From JAOUEA01 sp963810945 (GTDB taxonomy: Bacteria; Actinomycetota; UBA4738; HRBIN12), in contig CAWEPI010000014.1 in the NCBI GenBank assembly GCA_963810945.1, positions 124,001 to 188,000 on the forward strand: a stretch of 64,000 bases of DNA, read 5' to 3'. This document shows, piece by piece, positions 1 through 8,883 of this stretch. Within the stretch, counting starts at the first letter, position 1. Each line of letters starts with the position of its first letter. A model generated the notes under the pieces. That model was not told the DNA's origin and searched no databases. It saw only the letters and a program-made list of their open reading frames with translations. The translations under genes and the position numbers were made by a program.

Positions 1-20
1 GGTGGTGTTCGAACGGGGAT

Positions 21-356
21 CTACGTCGTCTGAGGGTGCACACGCGGGGCCGCGGGCAGGACCCGGCGGGTGACGCGGTGCGCGACGCGGCGGCGTGCGG
101 GTGGCTTGGCCGTGGTCGTCGCCTCGGCGTCGGCCTTCGCGGCGATCACCTGGATCTCCTGGGCCGTGGCCGAATGGGTGAGCAGCCGGCGCGGTGCCTG
201 GAAGCACTGCTGCGCGAACTGCGTGATGAACGCGGTCAGATCGCCTCTCGTCAGGTCCCAAGGACCGCGCTCCGCGATCCGGTTCCTGAGGTCCGCGGTG
301 AAGCGGAACGGGATGGACATCAGAGGCAGGAGAAGGAAGATGCTCAGCTTGCGCAT
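21..356 (-). CDS. Small secreted or membrane-anchored protein, function unknown
   Basis: A 111-residue protein that begins MRKLSIFLLLPLMSIPFRF, a basic start followed by a hydrophobic stretch that looks like a signal sequence or anchor. The middle is acidic to neutral (about residues 20-80). The C-terminus is rich in Arg, Thr and Ala and resembles the short basic segments of the two neighbouring proteins. The ATG at 356 is preceded on the minus strand by AAAGGAG at good spacing, which supports this start. It lies downstream of, and in the same direction as, the two low-complexity proteins at 537-1386, but a terminator-like hairpin at 440-467 separates them. I do not recognise a family. Confidence 0.6.
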   Translation of the reverse strand: MRKLSIFLLLPLMSIPFRFTADLRNRIAERGPWDLTRGDLTAFITQFAQQCFQAPRRLLTHSATAQEIQVIAAKADAEATTTAKPPARRRVAHRVTRRVLPAAPRVHPQTT

Positions 357-433
357 GGGATTGCTCCTTTCCTGTCGGGTGACTGAGCTCCGTCAGCTAT
401 CGTGGTGGACCTCCTTCCATGATCCCGGACATG

Positions 434-470
434 GAAAAGCCTCGCGGACTTCTAAGCATCCGCGAGGTTT
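434..470 (-). terminator. Rho-independent terminator-like hairpin
   Basis: CCTCGCGGA (440-448) and TCCGCGAGG (459-467) form a perfect 9-bp stem with a 10-nt loop. On the minus strand the stem is followed by CTTTT. It lies 70 bases past the stop of the protein at 537-980, so it most likely ends that transcript. Confidence 0.75.
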
Positions 471-536
471 GGGAGACCCTACCACGGGGAACGGGCGCCC
501 GTGTGAACCCGGGGTCGGCCTCAACGTAACCCCAGG

Positions 537-980
537 TCAGGGGGAGGATCCGCCGGTTCCGGTAGGGGGCGGTGGAGGAGGGGGTGGCGGCGCGACCGCT
601 CCGCCACCCGACGAGGACCCTCCGCCGGGGGATCCCCCCGACGATGAACCACCGGACGAGCCGGACGCGCCCGAGGCCCCGGACGAGCTGGACCCCGTCG
701 AGCCGGATCCCCCCGCCGCGTGGTACGCGCCCGACGCCGTGGCGCCGGCGCGCGGACCGTCGTAGACGATCACGCGTCGAACGACGTGGCGGACGATCAC
801 CTTGCGCGGCGGCGGTCGGCGCTCACGTTCCGGCGCGTCGTGGGACGCCGGGGTGCCGGGCTTGGGTGCCGCGGCGAGCACGGCGCCGCTCGCGAAGACC
901 GTCACCCCTCCGCTCAGCCAGGCGAGCGCCCGGATGCCCTTCTTGGACCAACGACCGCGCGTCCGCATCCCTTCAGTCAT
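537..980 (-). CDS. Membrane protein with Ser/Gly-rich and polyproline tail
   Basis: Translation from the ATG at 980 gives 147 residues. A basic N-terminus is followed by one hydrophobic segment (about 15-38, ending VLAAAP), which could be a membrane anchor or signal peptide. Next is a short basic stretch, RKVIVRHVVRRVIVYDGPR, then a Ser/Gly repeat region and a run of nine prolines near the C-terminus. The start overlaps the end of the upstream gene as ATGACTGA, so the two are probably translationally coupled. An in-frame ATG at 968 is the alternative start. The layout (anchor, VIxR basic strand, low-complexity tail) matches the upstream protein, so the two look like diverged paralogues. Function is unknown; a surface stalk is a guess. 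Confidence 0.55.
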   Translation of the reverse strand: MTEGMRTRGRWSKKGIRALAWLSGGVTVFASGAVLAAAPKPGTPASHDAPERERRPPPRKVIVRHVVRRVIVYDGPRAGATASGAYHAAGGSGSTGSSSSGASGASGSSGGSSSGGSPGGGSSSGGGAVAPPPPPPPPPTGTGGSSP

Positions 981-1386
981 CGTCCTCGCCCGGGGGGGTG
1001 GGGGACGCCGTGGGGCTCGGGCTCCCGGAGTGATCGCCTCCGCCTCCGCCGGAGCCTCCCGGCGGCGGCGAGCCGCCGGATCCGGACGAGGGGTGGCCGC
1101 CCGAGGTGTGATGGTGACCGTGGGGGCCATGGGACGTGGGCGAGGCCCCTGGGTCGCCCGACGTGACCACGTTCGTGGTCCCGCCTCCGAGCGGTGCCCC
1201 GCGCGCGGGCCGATGAACCCTCACCGTGTTCGTGATGGTCCTGATCACGGGTCGGCGCCCACCTCTCGGGCCGGCGCCGGCCGCCGCATCTGATGCGCCA
1301 CCGATGCCGACGATGAGGCCCACGGCGCAGATCACCATCGTGAGGACCAGACCGCCCGCCACCACCATCGCCGAACGCCTGTTCAA
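973..1386 (-). CDS. Membrane protein with His/Gly/Ser/Pro low-complexity tail
   Basis: This is a 137-residue protein if translation starts at the TTG at 1386, which has AGAGGGGG seven bases upstream. An ATG at 1368 is also possible. One transmembrane segment (about 7-30, MVVAGGLVLTMVICAVGLIV) is followed by RRPVIRTITNTVRVHRP, then His-, Gly-, Ser- and Pro-rich sequence ending in an acidic EDDD. Its stop overlaps the start of the next gene. The pair share the order anchor, basic VIR-type strand, disordered tail, which suggests local duplication. No enzyme domain is visible. Confidence 0.55.
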   Translation of the reverse strand: MNRRSAMVVAGGLVLTMVICAVGLIVGIGGASDAAAGAGPRGGRRPVIRTITNTVRVHRPARGAPLGGGTTNVVTSGDPGASPTSHGPHGHHHTSGGHPSSGSGGSPPPGGSGGGGGDHSGSPSPTASPTPPGEDDD

Positions 1387-1545
1387 CGCGAAGCCCCCTC
1401 TGATCGCTCCATCGGATGCGATGCAGTTCACATCGACCGCCGAGGCCCCCGAAGTTGAGCCCGATCGAGCGGACGCTTGACCTCGGCCGGGGGCCGGGAG
1501 ACCCTGAGCTATGTCGTTCACCCCTCCTTCCGAAGGGTTCCTCAC

Positions 1546-2199
1546 GTGAGCGCGCGGCGCACGATGGCCGGACAGTCGCTCGACCTCTGGCTGGATGCGA
1601 TGGCCACCGACCTCGTGGAGCCCGCGGGAGGGGCGTTCGGCGCGTTCTCCGCGGCTGCCGGGGCCGCGCTGATCGGCGCGGTCGCCCGCCGCACCCTGAA
1701 GCGGCTCGGCAACGCCCCCGGGACGACGCGGATGCAGGAGATCCAGGACGAAGCCGACGGCGCCCGGGCGTCCTTCGTGCAGGCCGCCGACACCAATGCC
1801 GAAGCGTACGGATCGTTCTTGGCGGTGCACGCGATGGTGCCGGCGAGCGACGATCAGCGGACCGCGCGCCTGCGCGAGCTCCGGGACGCCCTCGAGTCCA
1901 CGATCGACGGACAGTTGCAGATGGCGCGCCGCGCGGTCTACCTGATGGGTCTGGCGGAGGAGGTGACCCGCGGCGGCGACCCGAACACGGCCGCGGATGG
2001 GTTGAGCGGCGCGGCGGCCCTCCACGCCGCCTTGTTCGCGGCGCTCGCCGACATCGAGATCAACGCGTTCGCCATCGCGGAGCCCGAACGGCGCGCCGAG
2101 CTCTCGGAGACCTGCGCCTCCCTGCGGGAGCGCGCGGGCAGCCTCCTCGACGCCGTCCACGCGTCGTTCATCCAGAGCACCGAACCCGTCCAGCGCTGA
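1546..2199 (+). CDS. Cyclodeaminase/cyclohydrolase family protein (FTCD_C)
   Basis: About 217 residues, mostly helical. The N-terminal signature reads SLDLWLDAMATDLVEPAGGAFGAF followed in the same helix by AAAGAALIGAVARRT, the glycine-rich pattern of the formiminotetrahydrofolate cyclodeaminase/methenyl-THF cyclohydrolase family. In that family the domain converts formimino-THF or methenyl-THF in one-carbon metabolism. Here it stands alone, with no formiminotransferase domain and no histidine-degradation genes nearby, so the substrate is inferred only from the fold. The GTG at 1546 has AAGGG upstream; ATG 1564 is an alternative. The usual family length is about 200 residues, so it looks complete. 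Confidence 0.75.
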   Translation: MSARRTMAGQSLDLWLDAMATDLVEPAGGAFGAFSAAAGAALIGAVARRTLKRLGNAPGTTRMQEIQDEADGARASFVQAADTNAEAYGSFLAVHAMVPASDDQRTARLRELRDALESTIDGQLQMARRAVYLMGLAEEVTRGGDPNTAADGLSGAAALHAALFAALADIEINAFAIAEPERRAELSETCASLRERAGSLLDAVHASFIQSTEPVQR

Positions 2200-2315
2200 G
2201 GCCAGGGGACCACTGGCGCTCGGACGTGCCCGCGTGAGACCATGAAGCGCTGATGCCTGCGTCCCCCTCGACGGCGGTGATGGACCCGCCCACGCAGGCT
2301 CGGAAGGAGGGCTCC

Positions 2316-2873
2316 GTGCGTCGCGTGTCCGCGATCCTCGCGCTCTGTGGTCTCCTGGCGATCGCGGCGCCCGGTGGGGCGGCGATCGCCGCCGGGCGCG
2401 CGGCGACCCGGCTCACGATCGTCCAGCAACCCTTCCCCGCCCAGGCGAACGCACCCGTCGACGGCGTCTGCCCGTTCCCCGTGACCGCCACCGACCGCGG
2501 CGGGCTCACGCTCACCACCGCGTACGACGCCCGGGGTGGCATCCGCTGGCAGGAGCTCACCGGCGACACCGTGATCGAGTTCACGCACGGAGTGACCAAG
2601 ACCACGATCCCGATCGAGGCGGACGTCCACTCGTCCTTCGTGCCTGGACCCCGGGGCATCTGGACCGAGATCCAGCGCGGGAGCTGGTTCGTCGCGATGG
2701 ACGACGGCCGGCACACGGGGAAGCCGAGCCTCACCTGGTTCCAGGGGGTCGTGATCTCTCGCGGCGTCCTCGATCCGAAGACGTTGCAGATGGAGGTCGT
2801 CTCACAGACCCGGATCGGTCACGGCGACGACATCTGCGAGATGCTCACCACCGGGCTGAAGCCCCGCCACTAG
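2316..2873 (+). CDS. Secreted protein of unknown function
   Basis: 185 residues starting at GTG 2316, which sits behind a strong GGAAGGAGG. The N-terminus is a classical signal peptide (basic start, LALCGLLAIAAPGG core, small residues before AAGRA). The mature part has strand-like segments and two cysteines (the CPF motif early and a Cys near the C-terminus in DDICEML) that could form a disulfide. I do not recognise a family. The 3' end overlaps the convergent ABC ATPase gene by 29 bases. Confidence 0.65.
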   Translation: MRRVSAILALCGLLAIAAPGGAAIAAGRAATRLTIVQQPFPAQANAPVDGVCPFPVTATDRGGLTLTTAYDARGGIRWQELTGDTVIEFTHGVTKTTIPIEADVHSSFVPGPRGIWTEIQRGSWFVAMDDGRHTGKPSLTWFQGVVISRGVLDPKTLQMEVVSQTRIGHGDDICEMLTTGLKPRH

Positions 2874-4293
2874 CTTCCTCACTCCCGGACAGGGCGCCGT
2901 CGGACATCGTCAGGGTCCGGTCGAGGAACGGCGTGAGTCCGGCGTCGTGCGTGGCGATCAAGCAGCAGGACCCCGCGGCGGCGGCCTCCGCCAGCACCCC
3001 GAAGATCCGCTCGGCCCAGCCGGCGTCCTGGTGGCCGGTGGGCTCGTCCGCGATCAGGAGGCTCGGACCCGACACGACCGCGCGCGCCAGCGCCGTCCGC
3101 TGCTGCTCCCCGAGCGAGACCTCGGTCGGATAGCGCCGCGCCAGCCCGGCGAGCCCCAGCCGCTCGAGGAGGCTCTCCGCGAGCCCGCGGCGCTCGATGA
3201 GGTCTCCCGCGAGCCGCGCCGGATACTCCACGTTCTCGCGGATGCTGAGCTCATCCATCAATCCGAGGCGCTGCGGCAGGAAGGCGATATCGGACCAGCC
3301 GGGCGCCCCCCCGCCCGGCGCGCGGATGGCGCCGTCGTCGGGCTCCTCCCACCCCGCGATCACGTTCAGCAGGGTCGTCTTGCCCGAGCCGGAGCGTCCG
3401 ACGATCCCCACGATCTCTCCGGCTCGCGCCTGCAGATCAACGTCCCGCAGCGCGTGCACCTGCTCGTCGCCACCACCGTAGGTCTTGCTGACGCCGCTGA
3501 GGTGCACGACGCCTTCGGGGTCGGCGGCGGGTCCGTCGGTGAGCCAGAGCGGCACCTCGTGGCCGGGCCAGATCAGGGGCACGGAGGGGGGATCGTCGAG
3601 CGCCATCAGGTGTCCCGGCGCGGGGATGCGGCCGACGCGGCCGTGGTCGAGCTCCAGGATCGCGTCCGCCGTCGCGATCACGTCGGGATCGTGCGTCGCG
3701 AGCACGACCGTGATGCCGGCGGCGGTGAGGGCTCGCACACGCTCCAAGACGTGCGCGCCCGACACCGTATCGAGCTCGGCAGTCGGCTCGTCGGCCACCA
3801 CGATGCGGGCGCCGGTGGCGAGCGCCTGCGCGAACGCCGCTCGCTGCTGCTCACCCCCGGAGAGCTCCTGGGGCAGGTGGTCGGCGCGCTGCGCGATCCC
3901 GAGGGCATCCAGCAGGGCTTCGAGGTCATCCGGGGTCCCACCCGGCCCCGCCGCGAGGCGCAGGTGCTCTCCGACCGTCATGTCCGCGAGGAAGTTCGCG
4001 GCCGGACGCTGATAGACGTATCCCACCACGTCGCGTAGGAGGCGCCGCCGGGTCCGCGCCGAAGCGCCGCCGATCTCGTGTCCATCCACGACGACGCGAC
4101 CCGCGCTCGGGCGGTCCAGGCCCGCGATCACGCGCAGCAACGATGACTTGCCGCTGCCCGAGGGCCCCACGACCGCGCTCACCATCCCCCGCGGGAGGGA
4201 GCCGCTGACGCCGCGGAGCGCCGGCACCTCGCCGGTGGGTGTCCGGTACGTGCGGACGAGCTGCTCGAATCCGACGGCCTCACCATCCCGCAA
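2845..4293 (-). CDS. ABC transporter, two fused ATP-binding domains
   Basis: 482 residues with two complete nucleotide-binding domains in one chain. Domain 1: Walker A GPSGSGKSS (43-51), Q-loop near 95, signature LSGGEQQ (144-150), Walker B IVVADEP (164-170), switch His 201. Domain 2: Walker A GRSGSGKTT (299-307), signature SLGEQQR (393-399, with Leu in place of the first Gly), Walker B LLIADEP (412-418). The sequence type is LolD/MacB-like, the class that drives FtsX-type permeases in lipoprotein, peptide or envelope processes. The start overlaps the end of the permease gene by 14 bases, so both are made from one transcript. The substrate cannot be told. An altered signature in the second half may make the two ATP sites unequal. 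Confidence 0.9.
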   Translation of the reverse strand: MRDGEAVGFEQLVRTYRTPTGEVPALRGVSGSLPRGMVSAVVGPSGSGKSSLLRVIAGLDRPSAGRVVVDGHEIGGASARTRRRLLRDVVGYVYQRPAANFLADMTVGEHLRLAAGPGGTPDDLEALLDALGIAQRADHLPQELSGGEQQRAAFAQALATGARIVVADEPTAELDTVSGAHVLERVRALTAAGITVVLATHDPDVIATADAILELDHGRVGRIPAPGHLMALDDPPSVPLIWPGHEVPLWLTDGPAADPEGVVHLSGVSKTYGGGDEQVHALRDVDLQARAGEIVGIVGRSGSGKTTLLNVIAGWEEPDDGAIRAPGGGAPGWSDIAFLPQRLGLMDELSIRENVEYPARLAGDLIERRGLAESLLERLGLAGLARRYPTEVSLGEQQRTALARAVVSGPSLLIADEPTGHQDAGWAERIFGVLAEAAAAGSCCLIATHDAGLTPFLDRTLTMSDGALSGSEEASGGASARW

Positions 4294-6243
4294 CGCGCAT
4301 CACCTCCCCGAGCGACCCCCGCCGGGCGGCGCGATCGGCCAGCCAGCCACCGACGCACGCGGCGAGGATCAGCAGCAGGCCGGCGGCCGGGATCGCGACC
4401 CATGGCAGCACGGTGAACGGTGGCGGAGGGATCGACGGGATCGGATCGAGCGAGGCCACCACCACGGGGGTCGCCACGAGCGCGGCGAGCGCACCGAGGC
4501 CGACCGCGATCAGCAACGCTCCCCCCAGCTCGAGGACGAGCGAGGCGCGTGCGACGCGTGCGCTCATACCCATCCGCGCCGAGAGGGTCGACGCCACCAC
4601 CCGCGAGCGCTGGCGCGCCTGGAGGTACACGACGGCCAGGACCACGATCAACAACAGGGCCACCAGACCCAGGATGTCGAGCACGAGGAAGGTGTTGACC
4701 GCAGCCTGGATCAGCGGCACGTCACGAACCTGATCGGCCGTGATCATCAGGAAGACGTCGATCTCGGGGTCGGCGGTGACCGCGTCCACGACATCGGCGG
4801 TGGGTCCACGGATCCATAGCTCCGTGTTCGAGTTGGACGACGAGACGCGGTACGGCTGGAGGTGGAACGTCGCCGCGAGAGCATCGCGGCTCATCACCAC
4901 GATGGGAGCGTGCGACGCCGCCCCCGGGAAGCTCACCGCGCGCCCGACGACCTCGACCGGCGCCTCGGTCGTGTTGAGCGTGATCGTGGCGGGCACCCGA
5001 TCGCCCGCGTTCGCCAGGATGACGGGCACCGCGCGGCCGTCCGTCCGGTCGAGGCGTGCCATGAGATCGGGCAGGCTCTCGGGCGATAGCGCGTCGTCCC
5101 AGAACGCGGCCGAGGCGAAGGAGGAGGGGTCGACGACGAGGAGATCGAAGTGCGAGGTGTCCTCGTCGAACGTCCCGGCCGCGAGCGCCCGCTGGACCAC
5201 CGTCAGCGGGAACGGGAACCGCGTCGGGCCCGAGCCACCCGGGACGATCTGGACCGACACGTCGCTCCCCACGAAGGTCTTCGCCTTCGCGTCCACGGTG
5301 GTCCGCAGGGATCCGACGAGTCCCTGCGCCGAGACGAAGACCGCGACCGCGAGGGTCGTCGCCACGACGAACGCCACCCCCAGTCGCGAGGAAGCCGAGA
5401 AGCGCCGCGTCGCCAGCCAGCCGGCCGAGACCCGCCCGGTGCCGTCCGCACGGGCCCGACGGGCGACGCCCATGGCGATGATCCGCGCCCCCAGGATCCC
5501 GATCCCGAGGGCGAGCGCGAGAGGGTAGAGGAAGACGGCCGGGCGGGGTTCGCGGACGGGGCCGACCTCCGAGACGCCCCCGCCCGTGCGCAACGCGCGC
5601 CCCCACACGAGCGCGGCGGCGAACGCGAGCACCTCCCAGGGGACCCAGGTCAGCATGCGCGAGACCCGACCTCGATGCTCGTGACTCGCGGCGTACGAAG
5701 CCGCCGTCACGCACGCCACGAGCACGATGGCGGCCAGGGCCGCGAGCACGGTGCCCACCACCGCAGCGCGGCGCGCCTGCGTGCCGATCGTGCCGTTGGG
5801 CCCGAAGGCCCCGACGAGGACGAAGGCGAGCACGGCACCCATGCACGCGCCCGCCAGGACCGGCAGGACGGACTCGAGCGCGGCGCGCGCACCGACGCCG
5901 GCCGGTCCCCACCCACGCACCCGCAGCACCCCCGCCTCATCCGGGCGGGAGGCGTAGGCGAACACGGCCGCGGCCGCGATCGCGGCGAACGCGATGGCGA
6001 GACCGGCGATCAGCAACACGTACGCCGGTCCACGCACCCCCGTCGCGCGCTGATCCGCGACCCGGACGACGCCCCCGATCGCGCTCCGATAGATGGTATC
6101 GACGGGGCCGAACCCGGATGTGCTCACCTGGAACCGTCCGCAGCAGGCGAAGAGCGATCCGAGGCTCCCGGTGTGGGTCTGCATCCGTCCCTCGAGCGCG
6201 TCGGCGAAACGGCCGAGGGTCTGCACCTCCTCGATCGTCGAGC
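4280..6243 (-). CDS. FtsX-type ABC permease, C-terminal part (frameshifted)
   Basis: This frame carries the C-terminal two thirds of a large permease. It begins in usable frame with STIEEVQTLGRF just after the frameshift. It contains about nine hydrophobic segments, including AYVLLIAGLAIAFAAIAAAA, a central group of four or five helices, and three terminal helices (VLDILGLVALLLIVVLAVVY and two more), the FtsX/MacB C-terminal pattern. It continues the protein encoded at 6244-7058. The two frames meet in a run of five C (G5 on the plus strand, 6244-6248), and removing one base gives a continuous reading of about 920 residues. If the shift is real, translation could restart at GTG 6226 or ATG 6184. 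The stop overlaps the ATPase start, so this is the partner of the fused ATPase. Confidence 0.8.
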
Positions 6244-7058
6244 GGGGGCGTGGCGCGCACAGGCGCCACGAGCGCCTGGTCGACCCGGAGGTCGTGCAGC
6301 TTGGCCTGCAGGTCCAGGAGCTGCGTGCGGTCGGCGAAGATGAACGGTGGCGGCACCGAACAGTCGACACAGCCAGAAGGGAACTGGTAGATGTCCTCGC
6401 TCCACGGCTGCCAGTAGCCCTCGCGCGGGGCCTTGAAGATGGCGGCGTAGATCCCATCGATCGGCACGAGGACGGTGTCGCCTCCGTCGTGGAGCATGAC
6501 GCGATCGCCCGGGCCGAGGTGCAGCGGGTCCGCGATGTAGTCGGGCAACCAGACACCGTCGCCCTCGGTGCCGGAGATCACCCGTACGTGTGCGAGGTCG
6601 TCGTCGCCGAAGAAGAGACGGCCGCTCACGGGCCCGGAGGCCGGGTCCTTCCCGTCCGGGCCCGTGACCGAGACGCCCGTGCCGGCGAGGCCCTCGATCG
6701 CCGGATCCAGCTCCGGGCTGCGCGCGGTCTCCTTCGCGAAGGCGCCGGCGCGCTCGGCGAGGAGCGACGAGCCGTTCGGGTCGGCCGCGCCGTACGTCAC
6801 GTCGTTCACCCGATAGGTGATCCCCGCCCCGTAGCGCGTGTAGCTGGGGTCGTTCAGCGTCGCGGTGAGCAACTCGCTCTGCGCCGCGGAAAGGAACAGG
6901 GGGAAGGTGGCCACCGTCAGCGCGACGAGCAGCGAGGCCGCCGCCAGCGCCGCGAACAAGACGGGTCGACGGAGGAGGCGGGTCGGGGCCTTCCGCCACG
7001 CGGGCCTGCTCGAGGACCCGAGGCTGCCCGCATCTTCGCGTTCGATCGTCTTCGCCAT
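6244..7058 (-). CDS. FtsX-type ABC permease, N-terminal part (frameshifted)
   Basis: The ATG at 7058 starts MAKTIEREDAGSLG. A transmembrane helix at about 33-55 (LFAALAAASLLVALTVATFP) is followed by a large extracytoplasmic domain with ordered, non-repetitive sequence up to QALVAPVRATP. There the frame is lost, at the C5 run on this strand; beyond it the same frame runs on into meaningless Arg/Pro-rich sequence until 5937. The layout of one helix, a large outside domain, then several helices is that of MacB/FtsX permeases. A single one-base indel, either a mutation or a sequencing error, explains the split. Confidence 0.75.
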
Positions 7059-7197
7059 CGCCCCTCGGTCGGTCGGTCCCTGAACATATGTACGTCAGAT
7101 CCCGCGTCGGGGCCGTGCGTGGGCGACTCCCGATGCACCCCCGTCGACGCGCGCCCTCAGCGAGATCCGTCCGCCCGACGTTACCGTGGAAGCGGAG

Positions 7198-8202
7198 ATG
7201 GATGCCACGGTCGACGCGATGGTGCTTCGGGAGCGCGGGGGCCCGTTGATCCCCGAGGCGCGGGGGTCGGTCGAGCCCGGCCCGGGCCAGGTGCGGCTGC
7301 GCGTGCGGACCTGCGGGATCTGCCGCACCGACCTCCACGTGCTCGACGGCGACCTCCCCGATCCCGCCCTCCCGCTCGTGCCCGGCCACCAGATCGTCGG
7401 CGTGGTGGACGCCGTGGGCGCCGGCGTCGGTGATCTCGAGATCGGCGCCCGGGTGGGCGTGCCGTGGCTCGGCTGGACGTGCGGCGCCTGCCCGTTCTGT
7501 CTGAGTGGTCGCGAGAACCTCTGCGCCGACGCGCGCTTCACGGGCTACCAGGTGGACGGGGGTTACGCGCGGGAGGCGGTCGCCGACGCCCGCTTCTGCT
7601 TCCCGATCCCCGAGGGCTACCCCGACCTCCAGGCCGCCCCGCTCCTATGCGCCGGGTTGATCGGGTGGCGAGCGCTGAAGCTCGCCGGCGACGGCGCGCG
7701 GCTCGGGATCTACGGGTTCGGCGCCGCCGCGCACATCCTGACCCAGGTGGCACGCCACCGGGGATGGGAGGTCTTCGCGTTCACCCGCGAAGGCGACGCG
7801 GCCACACAGGCGTTCGCGCTGGAGGTGGGCGCCGTCTGGGCCGGGAACGCGGGTGATCGGCCGCCGGCTCCCCTCGACGCGGCGATCCTGTTCGCGGCGG
7901 CGGGCGAGCTCGTCCCCACCGCCCTGAGCGCCGTCGCGGCCGGCGGAAGCGTCGTGTGTGCGGAGATCCACATGAGCGACATCCCCTCGTTCGCCTACGA
8001 CCTGCTCTGGCACGAGCGTGTGATCCGCTCGGTGGCCAACCTCACGCGCGCCGACGGTGTGGAGTTCCTCGCGCTCGCGCCGGAGGTCCCGGTGCGGACG
8101 CACGTGCGCGCCTTCCCGTTGGAAGCGGCGAACGAGGCGCTCGGGGTGCTGCGCTCGGGCGCGGTTCGCGGCGCGCTCGCGCTGATGGTGGACGAGAGCT
8201 GA
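7198..8202 (+). CDS. Zinc-dependent alcohol dehydrogenase family protein
   Basis: About 334 residues, medium-chain dehydrogenase/reductase. The catalytic-zinc region reads CGICRTDLHVLDG and the GHE-type motif is GHQIVGVV. The structural-zinc lobe is present as CGACPFCLSGRENLC, with four correctly spaced cysteines. The NAD(P)-binding turn is GIYGFGAAAHIL. These features fit the AdhA-like branch that oxidises or reduces small alcohols and aldehydes. The ATG at 7198 is preferred; a GTG four codons upstream (7186) lacks a visible ribosome-binding site. It converges on the methylglyoxal synthase gene, leaving only 9 bases between the stops, so both neighbours handle small carbonyl compounds. The true substrate is not visible. 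Confidence 0.88.
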   Translation: MDATVDAMVLRERGGPLIPEARGSVEPGPGQVRLRVRTCGICRTDLHVLDGDLPDPALPLVPGHQIVGVVDAVGAGVGDLEIGARVGVPWLGWTCGACPFCLSGRENLCADARFTGYQVDGGYAREAVADARFCFPIPEGYPDLQAAPLLCAGLIGWRALKLAGDGARLGIYGFGAAAHILTQVARHRGWEVFAFTREGDAATQAFALEVGAVWAGNAGDRPPAPLDAAILFAAAGELVPTALSAVAAGGSVVCAEIHMSDIPSFAYDLLWHERVIRSVANLTRADGVEFLALAPEVPVRTHVRAFPLEAANEALGVLRSGAVRGALALMVDES

Positions 8203-8211
8203 GCGCTTCCC

Positions 8212-8667
8212 TCAGGAGTGGATCGCCGCGGCGTCGCGACCCCAGTACGTGGCCTGGGCCAGCGACCGCAGCAGGATCTCGGCCGACGCGGGGTTGGTGG
8301 CGACCGGCACGCCGTGCACGTCACACACCTTCAGGAGCGCTTGGATGTCCGGCTCGTGGGGGTGGGCCATGAGCGGATCGCGCAGGAACACGACGGCGTC
8401 GACGTCACCCTCGACGATCCGCGCGCCGATCTGCATGTCGCCGCCTTCGGGGCCGCTGCGCATGCACTCGACCGTGAGCCCGAGCTCGTCGACGAGCTGA
8501 CCACCGGTGTGGGCGGTAGCGAGGAGGTGCAGGCGTGCGAGCGTCGTCCGGTGCTGGATCGCGAGACGCAGGAGGTCGTCCTTCTTCCCGTCGTGGGCGA
8601 CGAGGGCCAGCACGGCCCTGCGGTTGGAATCACCCGGTACGCCGATCTCGTTGATCTCGTTCTGCAT
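8212..8667 (-). CDS. mgsA: Methylglyoxal synthase
   Basis: 151 residues, the usual length. The family pattern is clear from end to end: LVAHDGKKDDLLRLA near the start, TAHTGG, then SGPEGGDMQIGARI (holding the catalytic Asp of the GGD motif), VFLRDPLMAHPHEPD and a C-terminal VPVATNPASAE. The enzyme converts dihydroxyacetone phosphate to methylglyoxal and phosphate, a bypass of lower glycolysis used when phosphate is limiting. The ATG at 8667 faces a 216-base divergent intergenic region that holds a DosR-like palindrome at 8744-8761. The adjacent dehydrogenase could act on methylglyoxal-derived aldehydes, but that is inference. Confidence 0.95.
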   Translation of the reverse strand: MQNEINEIGVPGDSNRRAVLALVAHDGKKDDLLRLAIQHRTTLARLHLLATAHTGGQLVDELGLTVECMRSGPEGGDMQIGARIVEGDVDAVVFLRDPLMAHPHEPDIQALLKVCDVHGVPVATNPASAEILLRSLAQATYWGRDAAAIHS

Positions 8668-8743
8668 GCATCGAGCCTACCGACCACCGGGCCGGCGAAC
8701 GGGTCCTGCGTGTAACGATCGGGTGAAGAAGCCCATCGGGGGC

Positions 8744-8761
8744 TCGGGACCTTAGTCCCGC
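8744..8761. promoter_or_regulatory. DosR/DevR-like palindromic operator
   Basis: The core GGGACCTTAGTCCC (8746-8759) sits inside a longer imperfect palindrome (CTCGGGAC / GTCCCGCCCGAG). It agrees with the mycobacterial dormancy-regulon box TTSGGGACTWWAGTCCCSAA at 13 of the 14 core positions; the outer AA/TT ends do not match. It lies about 77 bases upstream of the methylglyoxal synthase start and about 123 bases upstream of the membrane protein start at 8884, so it could serve either gene. The match to the consensus is seen directly. Binding by a DosR homologue is inferred. Confidence 0.5.
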
Positions 8762-8883
8762 CCGAGCTGGGCAGGTCCCGCGCGGGTGGAGCCGCTCGGA
8801 CCCTGTCTGGGGCCGCGCGAGCGAGGAGTCTATGCCCATGTTCCGCGCGATGAGAGCGCGGGAGTGGAGGAAAGGGGTACATC

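Noticed and set aside
7..14. GTTCGAAC resembling a tRNA T-loop
   Set aside because: The flanking bases do not form a five-pair stem, and no anticodon or acceptor arm can be built at the window edge.
70..765. Plus-strand frame rich in Pro, Asp and Gly
   Set aside because: It is the complement of the Ser/Gly/Pro low-complexity tails of the minus-strand proteins; it has no convincing start and crosses a terminator.
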